The notes beneath the pieces are model-generated. The model had not been told where the DNA came from, ran no database searches, and saw only the letters and a list, made by a program, of their open reading frames with translations. Positions 34,779 through 44,224 of a stretch of DNA of 52,842 nucleotides are shown piece after piece (positions within the stretch are counted from its first letter, which is position 1; each line of letters starts with the position of its first letter). The translations under genes and the position numbers were made by a program. Source of the DNA: Porticoccus sp965660005 (GTDB lineage: Bacteria; Pseudomonadota; Gammaproteobacteria; Pseudomonadales; Porticoccaceae). The stretch covers positions 1 through 52,842 of the forward strand of contig NZ_CBFHYF010000011.1 of the NCBI RefSeq assembly GCF_965660005.1, given 5' to 3'.

Positions 34779-35600
34779 CTAGCTTAATCTGAAAAAACGC
34801 TTGGCTGTCACCGTGGTTTGTTCGGCGATAATGGCAGCCGATTGCTGTCGGCATCTGGCAACTTCCTCTAGTACCCAGGGTAGAAAAGCCGGTTCGTTGC
34901 GACGTTTTTTTGGTCGCGGTTGCAGGGTTCTGGGCACTAGAAATGGGGCGTCAGTTTCCAGCATCAGCCGGTTGAGAGGGATGCTGCTCACCAGTGCCTG
35001 AAGTTGCTCACCGCGCCGCTCGTCACAGATCCACCCCGTGATGCCGATATGCAGGTCCAGGTCAAGATAGTTAAACAGCGCCTGCCGATCGCCGGTAAAG
35101 CAGTGGATCACGCCGTCCGGCAGCTCATCGCGGTAGTTCTTGAGGATCTCAAATTGTCGCTGGTGGGCATCCCGCTCGTGCATGAACACCGGCAGCTGTA
35201 ATTCGATAGCCAGTTCCAGTTGTGCTTCAAAGGCCCTTTCCTGGTCGCTGGGTGGGGAATAGTTGCGATTGAAATCGAGTCCGGTTTCACCAATCGCCAC
35301 GACCTGGGGTGCCTCTGCCAGCGAGCGCAATTGAGAGCCTGTTTCGGCGGAGTACTGCTTTGCCTCATGGGGATGGACACCACAGGTGCTGTAAAGCATG
35401 TCGGGGAAGTCATCGCTGAATTGCTGGCAAAGCCTGAGCACCTGCTCACTTTCCGCCAGATTTGTGCCGGTCAGAACGAGCTGGGCAACATGGGCGTCCA
35501 GTGCTCGCTGCAGCACACTCTGCCAGTCATCCTGAAAGCAGGGGTTGCTCAGGTTTACCCCGATATCGACCAATGGCGTGCGGTTTGGTTCGTCATTCAT
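34779..35600 (-). CDS. tatD: TatD-family metal-dependent DNase
   Basis: 273 residues, metal-dependent 3'-5' exonuclease of the amidohydrolase fold. Closely follows E. coli TatD: VDIGVNLSNP, STCGVHPHEA, AIGETGLDFNRN, FMHERDAHQRQ, HCFTGDRQAL, GITGWICDERRG and the ETDAPFLVPR metal/catalytic region. The N-terminus DIGVNL marks TatD itself rather than the YcfH/TatD-like paralogue. ATG 35600 overlaps the slt stop by four bases, so the two genes are cotranscribed. Confidence 0.92.
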   Translation of the reverse strand: MNDEPNRTPLVDIGVNLSNPCFQDDWQSVLQRALDAHVAQLVLTGTNLAESEQVLRLCQQFSDDFPDMLYSTCGVHPHEAKQYSAETGSQLRSLAEAPQVVAIGETGLDFNRNYSPPSDQERAFEAQLELAIELQLPVFMHERDAHQRQFEILKNYRDELPDGVIHCFTGDRQALFNYLDLDLHIGITGWICDERRGEQLQALVSSIPLNRLMLETDAPFLVPRTLQPRPKKRRNEPAFLPWVLEEVARCRQQSAAIIAEQTTVTAKRFFRLS

Positions 35601-37564
35601 AGCCGATGCTGTTTTTCTTTTTCCGAGAGGATGCGTGCTTCACTTTCCAGGTGGTGGGCATAGATCATGGAAAACGCCAGGACGTTCTGTACATAGTTGC
35701 GTGTTTCCAGGAAGGGAATTGTTTCAATCCACGCATCAAAGGGCAGTGATCCCTGGCTTTTGTTCAACCAGGTGCTGACCCGGTGGGGGCCGGCATTGTA
35801 GGCAGCTGTGGCAAGAATTCGGTTGTTGTCGAAGCGTTGCAACATTTCCCGGTAATAGCGACTGCCCAGCGTGATATTGATTTCCGGCTCAAGCAGTTGA
35901 TGGCTGCCACGGTAGCTGATGCCATGCTTGCGAGCTGTTTCGGTGGCGGTTGCCGGCATCAATTGCATCAATCCCCTTGCCCCGGCGTGTGACTGGACGT
36001 CCTGCGCGAGCGCACTTTCCTGGCGTGCCACGGCAAACAGTAGATGCACGGGGACGCCGGTCTTTTTCGCATGACTGTAAAATGCTTCCTTGAACGCCAA
36101 GGGGAATCTCAGGTCGATGTCGTCCCAGAAGCCAGCGCTGATCATGCTGGTGATGGCTCCGTTGTGCCACTGCCAGCTGCTGGCGATATGGGCGGCGGTA
36201 ATCCACTGCTGTTCGGTGAAATTGCGCGTGGTGTGGTACCAGTCCCGACGGGCAGCCAGATAATCTTCATGGAAGACAAACTCCCAGGTTCTCAGGATTC
36301 CGGGTTGTTTTTCAAGTTGAGTGATATCTGCCGGAGAAACGCTGGTTTTTTTGAAGGCCATTGAATAGCCATTGGCGGTCCATTCACTGGCCAGAAAACC
36401 ATAAAAACTGCGACTGCGGGACAGCACATGGTAGGCGCTGTTGTCCTCTGGGGACTGTTTCGCGGTGTTGTTGAGGTCTGCTGCCCTGGCCCCCCAGTAC
36501 AGCCAGCGATCAGTTTCCCGAAGTTGCAGCGGCATGCGCTCTATCCAGGTGAGAACATTTTGCCAGTCTGTCTGACCGATAAATTCACGAGCCCGCCATT
36601 CCAGCAGGGTCGGGTCAACGATGTCGAGATAATCAATCAGGTAATTGTCAGCGATCTCCGTGTGTTCCTGGTTATAAAGCCCCTTGACCAGATCTGTGAT
36701 AACCCGTTTTCTTTGCTCACTGGTGAAGGGGTGAATCTGTTGGTAATAACTCCAGTGTTTAAGCGCAGTGGTTGCATCGGATCTGGCCAGATGAGTCAGT
36801 CCATGCACAATGATGGCATGCACTTCGTCACCGCTAAGTGCGTCGTTGAAATCACTGAACAACGAGTAGTTGCCAATCAGCTGATGTTCGAGGTCTACCT
36901 GCAGGAAATTTCTGGCCAGTTGTTGGTAGCGATCCGAGGTAAAAAAACGCTGGAGGTAGCGTGCCAGTTGGTACTGATGATTCAGAACAGCTGCCGAGTA
37001 ACGATTCCAGGCTGTTTCCTGGCTTATATATCCGTTGGCAATCAGGTAGTCAAAAAGTGCATCACAGCCCCTCGGCTGGGATTTGCCCACGCTCCAGAGT
37101 TTTATCGCATCGCTTAGAAAAGGTTCCCTTTTTCCGTTGCGCAGATTTATATGGTGAAAATAACACTGCTGTTCTGTGCTGGCACTGGTGGATCGGTAGT
37201 AAGTCAGAAAGTCCTGTTCTCGTCCCTGGCTGCGCAAGGTGTCGAGCCAGCGAAAACGCAGCCGATTGGCCAGAGAACTGTCCTCATAGGTCTTGAGAAA
37301 AGTGGCGATATCATCAGTTTTTGCGTGTCTCAACCGGTCACTTAACCATAAAAATTCGATGTGCGGTTTGAGTAGGTAGTCTCCAAGGACATTGATAAGT
37401 CGGCGGACATTGGCCTCACTGCCTCTTGCCACGGCGATTTTGGCCTCTCGATAGAGCGCACGCTGCTCGTCCAGACTTGGGTTTCCGGCAAAAGAGGTTT
37501 CAGTTAATAGCAGACATGCTGCCAGAAAGAGTGTGCCAATGACGCTGCCATGACATTTTTTCAT
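35597..37564 (-). CDS. slt: Soluble lytic murein transglycosylase (Slt70 type)
   Basis: Cleaves peptidoglycan to 1,6-anhydro-muropeptides in the periplasm. 655 residues: signal peptide (about 1-27), a long alpha-superhelical U-domain (30-480), then the lysozyme-like catalytic domain (about 495-640). Catalytic Glu516 is in RQESAL; GARGLMQLMPATA and AAYNAGPHRVSTWL follow. Size and order match E. coli Slt70. NagZ, encoded 9 kb away, acts on the products of this enzyme. No clear promoter is seen in the 107 bases before it. Confidence 0.93.
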   Translation of the reverse strand: MKKCHGSVIGTLFLAACLLLTETSFAGNPSLDEQRALYREAKIAVARGSEANVRRLINVLGDYLLKPHIEFLWLSDRLRHAKTDDIATFLKTYEDSSLANRLRFRWLDTLRSQGREQDFLTYYRSTSASTEQQCYFHHINLRNGKREPFLSDAIKLWSVGKSQPRGCDALFDYLIANGYISQETAWNRYSAAVLNHQYQLARYLQRFFTSDRYQQLARNFLQVDLEHQLIGNYSLFSDFNDALSGDEVHAIIVHGLTHLARSDATTALKHWSYYQQIHPFTSEQRKRVITDLVKGLYNQEHTEIADNYLIDYLDIVDPTLLEWRAREFIGQTDWQNVLTWIERMPLQLRETDRWLYWGARAADLNNTAKQSPEDNSAYHVLSRSRSFYGFLASEWTANGYSMAFKKTSVSPADITQLEKQPGILRTWEFVFHEDYLAARRDWYHTTRNFTEQQWITAAHIASSWQWHNGAITSMISAGFWDDIDLRFPLAFKEAFYSHAKKTGVPVHLLFAVARQESALAQDVQSHAGARGLMQLMPATATETARKHGISYRGSHQLLEPEINITLGSRYYREMLQRFDNNRILATAAYNAGPHRVSTWLNKSQGSLPFDAWIETIPFLETRNYVQNVLAFSMIYAHHLESEARILSEKEKQHRL

Positions 37565-37671
37565 AAAAATTTGGTGGGTGTTCCTTGAAAGGGATTTGGG
37601 TTGACGTATGGCTATGTTAGATAGGTCTTGTTCAATTAGATACCAGGATATATAAAAGTCTGAAAGTTCGC

Positions 37672-38100
37672 TTAAACCCGAACTGCCAGCACATCACAGT
37701 GAGAACCATGCAACACACCCGTAGCGGTTGAACCCAGAATCAGACTGATACCATGACGACCGTGACTGCCGACCACGATCAAATCCACGCTATTGTCATT
37801 GGCAAACCGGTGCATTTCCTGGGCAGGTTGGCCAATCAGTACATGCTGGTTGAGGATATCGACGTTCAATGTCTTGCCGATAACAGATAAACGCTGTTTC
37901 GCCTGTTCCTCCAACTGGTATTGCACTTCTGTAAGATCCATCGGGATATCGCCGCCGTAGGCAAATGACAGTGGTTCCTGCACATGGATAAGACTCAGCT
38001 GGCTCTCACCATTGGTAAACAGGGACTTGACTCTCTCAACCACTTGCTGTGATTCTGGAGATAGGTCCAGACCGATCAGAATGTGTTTATAGGCGGACAT
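37672..38100 (-). CDS. uspA: Universal stress protein A
   Basis: 142 residues of the Usp fold. MSAYKHILIGLDLSPES at the start and VVGSHGRHG near residue 110 are characteristic; the latter is the nucleotide-binding loop region in ATP-binding Usps, while E. coli UspA has a reduced form. Cytosolic; role in stress survival. Separate from slt by 107 bases and divergent from the next gene. Confidence 0.88.
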   Translation of the reverse strand: MSAYKHILIGLDLSPESQQVVERVKSLFTNGESQLSLIHVQEPLSFAYGGDIPMDLTEVQYQLEEQAKQRLSVIGKTLNVDILNQHVLIGQPAQEMHRFANDNSVDLIVVGSHGRHGISLILGSTATGVLHGSHCDVLAVRV

Positions 38101-38161
38101 GAAGTATCTCCCGTAACTGGTTTATCAACGCTTTCTCAAGTATATAAGGTTGTATCAGATA

Positions 38162-38686
38162 ATGACCTATTTGTTAATTCTACTGATACTGGCGATCATC
38201 ATTTCGCCACTGCTCTGGTATCGACAGTCACCTCGTCAGAAAATGATCACGGAGATGCGGCGGCTGGCATCCTCCCGGGGGCTTCGTGTGCGTCTCGTTC
38301 ACGCCCCGGATGCCAGAGAGGGCGAAGGCCGCCTTGAATACGCAGGTTATACTCTGCTCTGGGCGCCGGATTCCAGCCCATCGTCATTTTCCAGGATGGA
38401 AAAGTGGCTGTTGGTCCGGGGAACCCGGCGTGGCGACCACTCTCCCTGGGATGGCTGGCAGTGGTTGGGACATGAAGCCAATGACCGGTTGCTTCCGGTT
38501 ATCGGAGAAGTGCTGGCAGCTTTACCCGTCAACGTGACTGCCCTTGAGGTCAACCGTGAAGGCGTTGCGATTGTCTGGCAGGAGCGCGGGGAGCTGGCAG
38601 ATATTGATCGGATAGATGCCCGTTTAAAAGACCTCCGGCGTGTGATCCGACCAGAAGAACCACTCGACAGATTGGCCATTGGGTGA
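38162..38686 (+). CDS. Conserved membrane-anchored protein, unknown function
   Basis: 174 residues: one N-terminal helix (about 2-20, MTYLLILLILAIIISPLLWY) and a cytosolic domain with no motif I can name. A protein of similar layout lies near topA in Pseudomonas, as I recall. ATG 38162 was chosen; TTG 38150 gives four extra residues and no better ribosome-binding site. Divergent from uspA and upstream of topA. It is sometimes labelled YajC-like, but nothing here supports that. Confidence 0.65.
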   Translation: MTYLLILLILAIIISPLLWYRQSPRQKMITEMRRLASSRGLRVRLVHAPDAREGEGRLEYAGYTLLWAPDSSPSSFSRMEKWLLVRGTRRGDHSPWDGWQWLGHEANDRLLPVIGEVLAALPVNVTALEVNREGVAIVWQERGELADIDRIDARLKDLRRVIRPEEPLDRLAIG

Positions 38687-38695
38687 AAAATTACC

Positions 38696-38726
38696 TTGAC
38701 CAAACCACCGGCGGCACATGTATATT
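38696..38726 (+). promoter_or_regulatory. Candidate topA promoter
   Basis: TTGACC at 38696-38701 and TGTATATT at 38719-38726. Taking TGTATA as -10 gives a 17-base spacer; TATATT gives 19. The leader to the topA start would be about 70 bases. Confidence 0.4.
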
Positions 38727-38801
38727 CGCTCCCTTTCAGGCTTGGGTGGTGCCAACAGGGATTGCTTTTAGTCATTAATTCACAGGATAAACGGCTGTTT
38801 C

Positions 38802-41435
38802 ATGGGTAAATCACTGGTTATCGTCGAGTCGCCAGCCAAGGCGAAAACGATCAACAAGTATCTCGGCAACGATTTTATCGTGAAGTCGAGTATCGGGCAT
38901 ATTCGCGATCTACCCACCGGTGGTGGGAAAACGGTCGATCCAAAAGAACGAGCCAAGGTTGCTGCCGCCACCCGTAAGCTGTCGGATGAAGAAAAGGCGG
39001 CACAGCGCTCACGAAAAGCCAAGGAGCAGCTGGTCAGCCGCATGGGTATTGACCCCGAACACGGTTGGAAAGCGCGTTATGAAATTCTTCCCGGCAAGGA
39101 GAAAGTGGTCGCCGAGTTGAAGAAACTGGCCAAGGATGCAGAGCATATCTATCTTGCCACGGATCTTGACAGGGAAGGCGAGGCGATTGCCTGGCACCTT
39201 ATGGAAACCATTGGCGGTGATCCTGAGCTGTACCAGCGCGTTGTCTTCAATGAAATCACCAAAAAAGCCATCAAGGCGGCATTCGAAAAACCGGGCAAAC
39301 TCGATACGGATCGGGTGAGTGCCCAGCAGGCCCGTCGTTTCCTCGATAGAGTGGTTGGTTTCATGGTTTCACCGCTGCTCTGGAGCAAGGTGGCCAGGGG
39401 GCTTTCTGCGGGGCGTGTGCAGTCGGTAGCCGTTAAACTTGTTGTTGAACGCGAGCGCGAAATTCGTGCCTTTGAACCGGAAGAGTACTGGACAGTCCAC
39501 GCTGACCTGGAGACGGCGGCAGAGGATTTGGTTCGTTTTGAAGTAAAGAAACAGGGTTCGGGCCCGTTCAGGCCGGTCAGCCGGCACCAGACTGATGCGG
39601 CGCTGGCTGGGTTGAAAGAGGCCTCCTACGAGGTGGTTGCCCGCGAGGACAAACCCACCTCCAGCAAGCCGTCGGCACCGTTCATCACGTCAACCCTGCA
39701 ACAGGCCTCCAGTACCAGCCTTGGCTATGGGGTGAAAAAAACCATGATGCTTGCCCAGCGCCTCTACGAGGCTGGTTATATCACCTACATGCGAACAGAC
39801 TCGACCAATCTCAGTGCTGATGCGGTGGCGGTCTGTCGTGATTTTATCCAGACTCGCCATGGTGCCGAGTATCTGCCGTCTGCCCCCATCGTTTATGGCA
39901 GCAAATCTGGCGCCCAGGAGGCGCATGAAGCGATACGACCCTCCAATATTGATATCAAGCCAGGTGATCTGGATGGTATGGAGGAAGATGCCAAAAAACT
40001 GTATCGGTTAATCTGGCGGCAATTTGTCGCCTGCCAGATGGTGCCGGCACAATTTACCAGTACCACGGTGACAGTTAGGGCTCAGGATTTTGAGCTTCGC
40101 GCAAAAGGCCGGGTGACTGTTTTTGACGGATACCTGAAAGTCCTGCCTGCGCTGGCTAAAAAAGGCGATGACATTGAACTGCCTGAAATGTTGGTTGGCA
40201 GCCAATTGCAGCTCAACAAGCTGATTCCGATGCAGCATTTCACCAAACCGCCCGCCCGCTACTCAGAGGCTTCTCTGGTCAAGGAACTGGAAAAGCGGGG
40301 TATTGGCCGTCCGTCAACCTACGCGTCCATTATCTCCACGATTCAGGATCGAGGCTATGTCCGGGTGGAAAATCGCCGTTTCTATGCGGAAAAGATTGGT
40401 GACGTTGTCACAGACCGGTTGAATGAAAACTTTGCCGATTTGATGGACTACGGATTTACGGCCACCATGGAAGCCTACCTCGATGAGATTGCACAGGGAA
40501 AGCTGGAATGGAAGCAGGTGCTTGATCAATTCTATTCGGATTTCTCTGCCAAGCTGACCAGAGCCGAAGCCGATGGTGGTATGCGCCCTAATGAGCCATC
40601 TCTAACGGATATTGCCTGCCCCCAGTGTGGTCGGCCGATGATGATTCGCACAGGTACTACCGGGGTTTTTCTCGGCTGCTCCGGTTACAACCTGCCGCCC
40701 AAGGAGCGTTGCAAGGGAACCTTGAGTCTTATTCCGGGTGATGAGGCCGTTAATGTCGATGAAGATGGCGAGGCAGAATCGAGGCAGTTGATGCATCGCC
40801 ATCGTTGCCCGCGTTGTCACACCGCCATGGATGCCTACCTGATTGATGAGGGGCGAAAACTGCATGTGTGTGGCAACAACCCCGACTGTGATGGTTTTGA
40901 AGTGGAAACCGGCGCATTCAAGCTCAAGGGTTATGAAGGCCCACTGATTGAATGTGATAAATGTGGCAGTGACATGCAGTTGAAATCGGGCCGTTTTGGC
41001 AAATATTTTGGCTGTACCAATGAGGCCTGTAAAAACACCCGCAAGCTGCTTCGCAATGGCCAACCGGCACCGCCCAAGATGGATCCTGTGCCCATGCCAG
41101 AGCTGGCCTGTGAAAAAGTAACGGATCACTACATCCTCAGAGATGGGGCCTCCGGGCTGTTTCTGGCTGCCAGCCAGTTTCCCCGGCATCGTGAAACCCG
41201 GGCGCCATTGGTTGCAGAACTCCTGCCCCATGCGAAAGAAATTGATTCCAAGTACCAGTTTCTCTTTGATTCTCCCGTAGCCGACCCCGATGGTATACCC
41301 ACGGTGATTCGTTTCAGCCGCAAAACTGGCGAGCAATATGTTCAGTCTGAGGTAGATGGCAAGCCCACTGGATGGAAGGCATTTTATGATCGCGGTGCCT
41401 GGCGGGAAAAGGATGACCGGAAAGGTAAAAAGTAG
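38802..41435 (+). CDS. topA: DNA topoisomerase I
   Basis: Relaxes negative supercoils. 877 residues: TOPRIM domain (about 1-150, VIVESPAKAKTI and DLDREGEAIAWHL), then the catalytic gate with active Tyr329 in GYITYMRTDST, and three C-terminal Cys4 zinc ribbons (starting near 605 with CPQCGRP, then CPRCHTAMD, then CDKCGSDM). A further domain follows the ribbons. Length and layout match E. coli TopA (865). 115 bases upstream hold a possible promoter. DUF6586 gene follows after 12 bases, so it is likely cotranscribed. Confidence 0.96.
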   Translation: MGKSLVIVESPAKAKTINKYLGNDFIVKSSIGHIRDLPTGGGKTVDPKERAKVAAATRKLSDEEKAAQRSRKAKEQLVSRMGIDPEHGWKARYEILPGKEKVVAELKKLAKDAEHIYLATDLDREGEAIAWHLMETIGGDPELYQRVVFNEITKKAIKAAFEKPGKLDTDRVSAQQARRFLDRVVGFMVSPLLWSKVARGLSAGRVQSVAVKLVVEREREIRAFEPEEYWTVHADLETAAEDLVRFEVKKQGSGPFRPVSRHQTDAALAGLKEASYEVVAREDKPTSSKPSAPFITSTLQQASSTSLGYGVKKTMMLAQRLYEAGYITYMRTDSTNLSADAVAVCRDFIQTRHGAEYLPSAPIVYGSKSGAQEAHEAIRPSNIDIKPGDLDGMEEDAKKLYRLIWRQFVACQMVPAQFTSTTVTVRAQDFELRAKGRVTVFDGYLKVLPALAKKGDDIELPEMLVGSQLQLNKLIPMQHFTKPPARYSEASLVKELEKRGIGRPSTYASIISTIQDRGYVRVENRRFYAEKIGDVVTDRLNENFADLMDYGFTATMEAYLDEIAQGKLEWKQVLDQFYSDFSAKLTRAEADGGMRPNEPSLTDIACPQCGRPMMIRTGTTGVFLGCSGYNLPPKERCKGTLSLIPGDEAVNVDEDGEAESRQLMHRHRCPRCHTAMDAYLIDEGRKLHVCGNNPDCDGFEVETGAFKLKGYEGPLIECDKCGSDMQLKSGRFGKYFGCTNEACKNTRKLLRNGQPAPPKMDPVPMPELACEKVTDHYILRDGASGLFLAASQFPRHRETRAPLVAELLPHAKEIDSKYQFLFDSPVADPDGIPTVIRFSRKTGEQYVQSEVDGKPTGWKAFYDRGAWREKDDRKGKK

Positions 41436-41447
41436 GAGGGACGACCA

Positions 41448-41960
41448 GTGAATCCCTTTCTGCCGGCGGTCAATCAGAAGCTTTACTTCTGTAGTTTGTT
41501 ATTGCGACAGATTGATCCGAAGCTGCCCCCTGCTGTTGGGGCAGCGGCAAACCTCCAGCTGGCGCTCTGTCAATCGGCACTCTTTCAACTTGAGGCTGCG
41601 TATCGTCTTTATCTCCGTGAGGTGGCAAGCACCTACCGACACAGAGCAGCCGAGACCATTGTATCTGTCGAGGCACTGATTGCGGCTATGGAGTCTATTG
41701 GTAAATCGCCGTCTGAGGCCTGGGAGTTGGCCAATCTGGAAGCGAAAAAAGAGAGCTGGCTTGCCAAAATGCTGTGCGCGCATGATCGACTTTTTCAGGT
41801 TCTTTCGCAGGAGGCGGCCAGTGTCGCTTCACCCATTGCTGTGGTGCAAATTAATCAGGTTGAGGACAAGTTGGAGTTGAGTGCTGAGCTGCTTGTCGGA
41901 TGGTTGGACGACTTCCGGGCGTTGATTGAGCGTCAGCGCGAGCAAATGGTCGAATGCTGA
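41448..41960 (+). CDS. DUF6586 family protein
   Basis: 170 residues, all-helical and soluble, with no known catalytic motif. The start is GTG, backed by a strong AGGAGGG about 10 bases ahead. From memory, a similar gene directly follows topA in Pseudomonas. Function unknown. Confidence 0.7.
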   Translation: MNPFLPAVNQKLYFCSLLLRQIDPKLPPAVGAAANLQLALCQSALFQLEAAYRLYLREVASTYRHRAAETIVSVEALIAAMESIGKSPSEAWELANLEAKKESWLAKMLCAHDRLFQVLSQEAASVASPIAVVQINQVEDKLELSAELLVGWLDDFRALIERQREQMVEC

Positions 41961-42065
41961 CAGGGTTGTTTGATCTCCCGGCTAATTTTTTTGTCGGGTT
42001 AATAATGAGTAGCCCCTCTGATACAATACCCGCTCCTTGTTTGTGAAAACCCGACGGAATATTCA

Positions 42066-42314
42066 ATGGCTATCTCTCTGTTTGAAATCGTGATTTTACC
42101 TGATGGAGATGTTGCCTTGCAGCACACGGATGAAGAGGACGCGCCGCTGATCAGAATCAGTTTTTCCGGGGAGGCGAAGGCGTTCCTTCAGGAAGCCAAG
42201 GTTGATGTTGCCAAAGCCATGATCGATGCAGGGATCGAGGTTTTTGAGGAATTGGGTGCAGACAATTTTCAGATGGAGGAGGGCACCATGATCAAAAATC
42301 GGGTGCTCCATTAA
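42066..42314 (+). CDS. Conserved small acidic protein
   Basis: 82 residues beginning MAISLFEIVILPDGDVAL, with a central IRISFSGEAKAFL and acidic tail. It resembles a short conserved gene between topA and lexA in Pseudomonas as I recall. No membrane segment or motif. Converges with lexA across 72 bases. Function unknown. The sulA gene found at this spot in Pseudomonas is not here. Confidence 0.65.
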   Translation: MAISLFEIVILPDGDVALQHTDEEDAPLIRISFSGEAKAFLQEAKVDVAKAMIDAGIEVFEELGADNFQMEEGTMIKNRVLH

Positions 42315-42386
42315 AATCAACTTGTCGAGATGCGCCTGAATTGCTGTCGGCTCAGCATACGCCCGTGATCTGTAATGGGGTAAAAA

Positions 42387-43004
42387 CTATGGTGTATGTC
42401 TCCTGATAACCCCGACCCCCAAACCTTCAATCACAAAACTTTGCTCCCGCAGGTCGACCACAATAGGGGCCATTTCCTCATTTTCCGGTTCGAGCAGTAT
42501 TTCATGGCGTTTCAGGCTTTTGCCCAGGCGCTTGACGGTCACGTCATCCTCAATGCGTGCGACGACAATTTGTCCTTTTTGAGCCTGTGCTGTTTTATGG
42601 ACAGCCAGTAAATCGCCGTCCATGATGCCGGCGTTCTTCATGCTCCTGCCATGGACACGTAACAGAAAATCTGCTCTTGGATTAAACAGGCTTGCACTGA
42701 TGTCCAGATAGTCCTCAATATTTTCTGTCGCAAGGACGGGATCCCCGGCGGCCACACGGCCGATCAATGGAAGGCCTGCGGGCTGGTCATCCAGTAGTCG
42801 GATACCACGGGATGCACCTGAAATCATTTCGATCATCCCTTTGCGTGCCAGCGCCCTGAGATGTTCTTCAGCAGCATTCGGTGATCTGAACCCCAATGCG
42901 GTGGCAATTTCTGCCCGGGTAGGGGGGTACCCGGTTTCATCGATATGCTGTTTGATCAGGGTCAGAATTTCCTGTTGACGGGCAGTCAGAGATGTACTTG
43001 CCAT
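42387..43004 (-). CDS. lexA: SOS repressor LexA
   Basis: Represses DNA-damage genes and cleaves itself when RecA filaments form. 205 residues: winged helix domain (1-70, with LTARQQEIL and TRAEIATALGFRSPNAAEEHL), cleavage site Ala86-Gly87 in VAAGDP, and catalytic Ser121 (GRSM) and Lys158 (VKRL). Each is two residues on from E. coli numbering, so the protein should be functional. Two adjacent SOS boxes lie 55-87 bases upstream, so it is autoregulated. Confidence 0.97.
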   Translation of the reverse strand: MASTSLTARQQEILTLIKQHIDETGYPPTRAEIATALGFRSPNAAEEHLRALARKGMIEMISGASRGIRLLDDQPAGLPLIGRVAAGDPVLATENIEDYLDISASLFNPRADFLLRVHGRSMKNAGIMDGDLLAVHKTAQAQKGQIVVARIEDDVTVKRLGKSLKRHEILLEPENEEMAPIVVDLREQSFVIEGLGVGVIRRHTP

Positions 43005-43058
43005 TTTATACCTCGAGATTCGTCGGCATGCGTTGCTGCAAGACCGTTGCTCATAATG

Positions 43059-43074
43059 CTGTAAATAAATATAG
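43059..43074. promoter_or_regulatory. LexA (SOS) box, imperfect
   Basis: CTGTAAATAAATATAG fits CTG-N10-CAG except for TAG in place of CAG. It is the nearer of two boxes to lexA and one base from the next. Confidence 0.65.
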
Positions 43075-43075
43075 C

Positions 43076-43091
43076 CTGTAATTATTTACAG
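43076..43091. promoter_or_regulatory. LexA (SOS) box, perfect core
   Basis: CTGTAATTATTTACAG is an exact CTG-N10-CAG with symmetric TAAT/TTTA arms. Together with the adjacent box it forms a tandem operator between lexA and the divergent LOG-family gene, 128 bases before the latter. Confidence 0.85.
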
Positions 43092-43218
43092 TATAGAGTC
43101 AAATGACTGCTGAGAAAAAGGTTTTTCAACTGCGGATTGATTGAGATGCCAGTATGATCTGGGTGAACGTGAATAGTAAAAACACATGGGCAGTGAAGGG
43201 TCTTTGGAGGAATAACCA

Positions 43219-43875
43219 ATGGAAGAGATTAAGATCCCTGAAGCGTGGCGTGTGCTGCGCATTCAGTCCGAACTCGTGGATGGCATTGAATGTCTGTCAG
43301 GTCTGGGTGGTGCTGTATCTGTATTCGGTAGTGCGCGTTTGCAGGCTGACTCCCCTTACTATCAAGAGGCTGTTCAGCTCGGAGCCATTCTGGGTAAAGA
43401 AGGTGTGCCGGTTATTACAGGCGGCGGACCCGGTATTATGGAGGCGGCAAACAAGGGTTGTTACGCTACGGGTGCTGCATCTGTGGGTTTGAATATTTCC
43501 CTGCCAATGGAACAGAGTCACAATGCATTTCAGGATGTATCACTGGCGTTTCGCTATTTTTTCGTGCGCAAATTCATGTTCGTCAAGCATGCCATTGGCT
43601 TTGTCATATTTCCGGGGGGCTATGGCACGATAGATGAGTTGTTTGAAGCATTGACGCTGGTGCAAACCAATAAAGTGCGACCCTTTCCAGTGGTTCTATT
43701 GGGCAGCAGTTATTGGTAGGGCTTGTTGGATTGGTTGAGGGGGACCATGTTGGAGCACGGTTGTGTTTCAGAGAGAGATTTGCACTTATTCAGTGTGGTT
43801 GATGATGCCGAGAGTGCGGCAAAGATAATCCTGCAGCATGCTCGCATGCTGCAGGCACAGGAAATTGCCGAATAA
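43219..43875 (+). pseudogene. LOG-family nucleotide hydrolase interrupted by an in-frame TAG
   Basis: The first 166 codons have the Rossmann-like LOG fold: VSVFGSARL near 34, TGGGPGIMEAANKG (the GGGxGxMxA motif) and the PGGYGTIDELFE signature, which together define cytokinin-riboside/nucleotide 5'-monophosphate phosphoribohydrolases. TAG at 43717-43719 follows GSSYW; in frame beyond it come GLLDWLRGTMLEHG and a normal family C-terminus to TAA 43873-43875. Gln or Lys is usual at the stop position, so CAG to TAG or AAG to TAG would explain it. The enzyme core is complete upstream, so a truncated product might keep activity. GGAGG precedes ATG 43219. Next to SOS boxes. Confidence 0.75.
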
Positions 43876-43906
43876 TACAGGAAGACAGGAGCAATGACCG
43901 GACGCT

Positions 43907-44224
43907 CTAAAAATCATCGAGTCCGTAAATGGTATCAGCATCAATATCCATCAGAGGATCAATCCAGTTGTCAGGGATATAAATGTCATCTGGAAATTGG
44001 CTGTCTTCGCTGCTCAGTTCATAGGATGCCCGCCAATCTTCGGGTTGTTCCGCTGGTAACAGAATGAATTGTTGCCAGGTCTCGAAGTCTATTTCACTGA
44101 CCTCTCCACCCACGTGTTGAATCTCTATGGAACCACTGTGCTCATCCACTGCAACAATTTCGAAAATGTCATCCTGAGTGGCGTCTTCATACCAGGCGCC
44201 GATAACGGGAACTTGTGAAGCCAT
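43907..44224 (-). CDS. DUF6763 family acidic protein
   Basis: 105 residues, strongly acidic, with an N-terminal WYEDATQDDIFEIVAVDEHSG stretch that looks like a small beta-barrel domain. Soluble. GAGGAG is correctly placed before ATG 44224. Widespread in gammaproteobacteria, as I recall; function unknown. It is convergent with the interrupted LOG gene. Confidence 0.65.
   Translation of the reverse strand: MASQVPVIGAWYEDATQDDIFEIVAVDEHSGSIEIQHVGGEVSEIDFETWQQFILLPAEQPEDWRASYELSSEDSQFPDDIYIPDNWIDPLMDIDADTIYGLDDF

Noticed and set aside
43717..43719. TAG recoded as an amino acid genome-wide
   Set aside because: mgtE and pepN end in TAG where the family ends, so TAG is an ordinary stop here.
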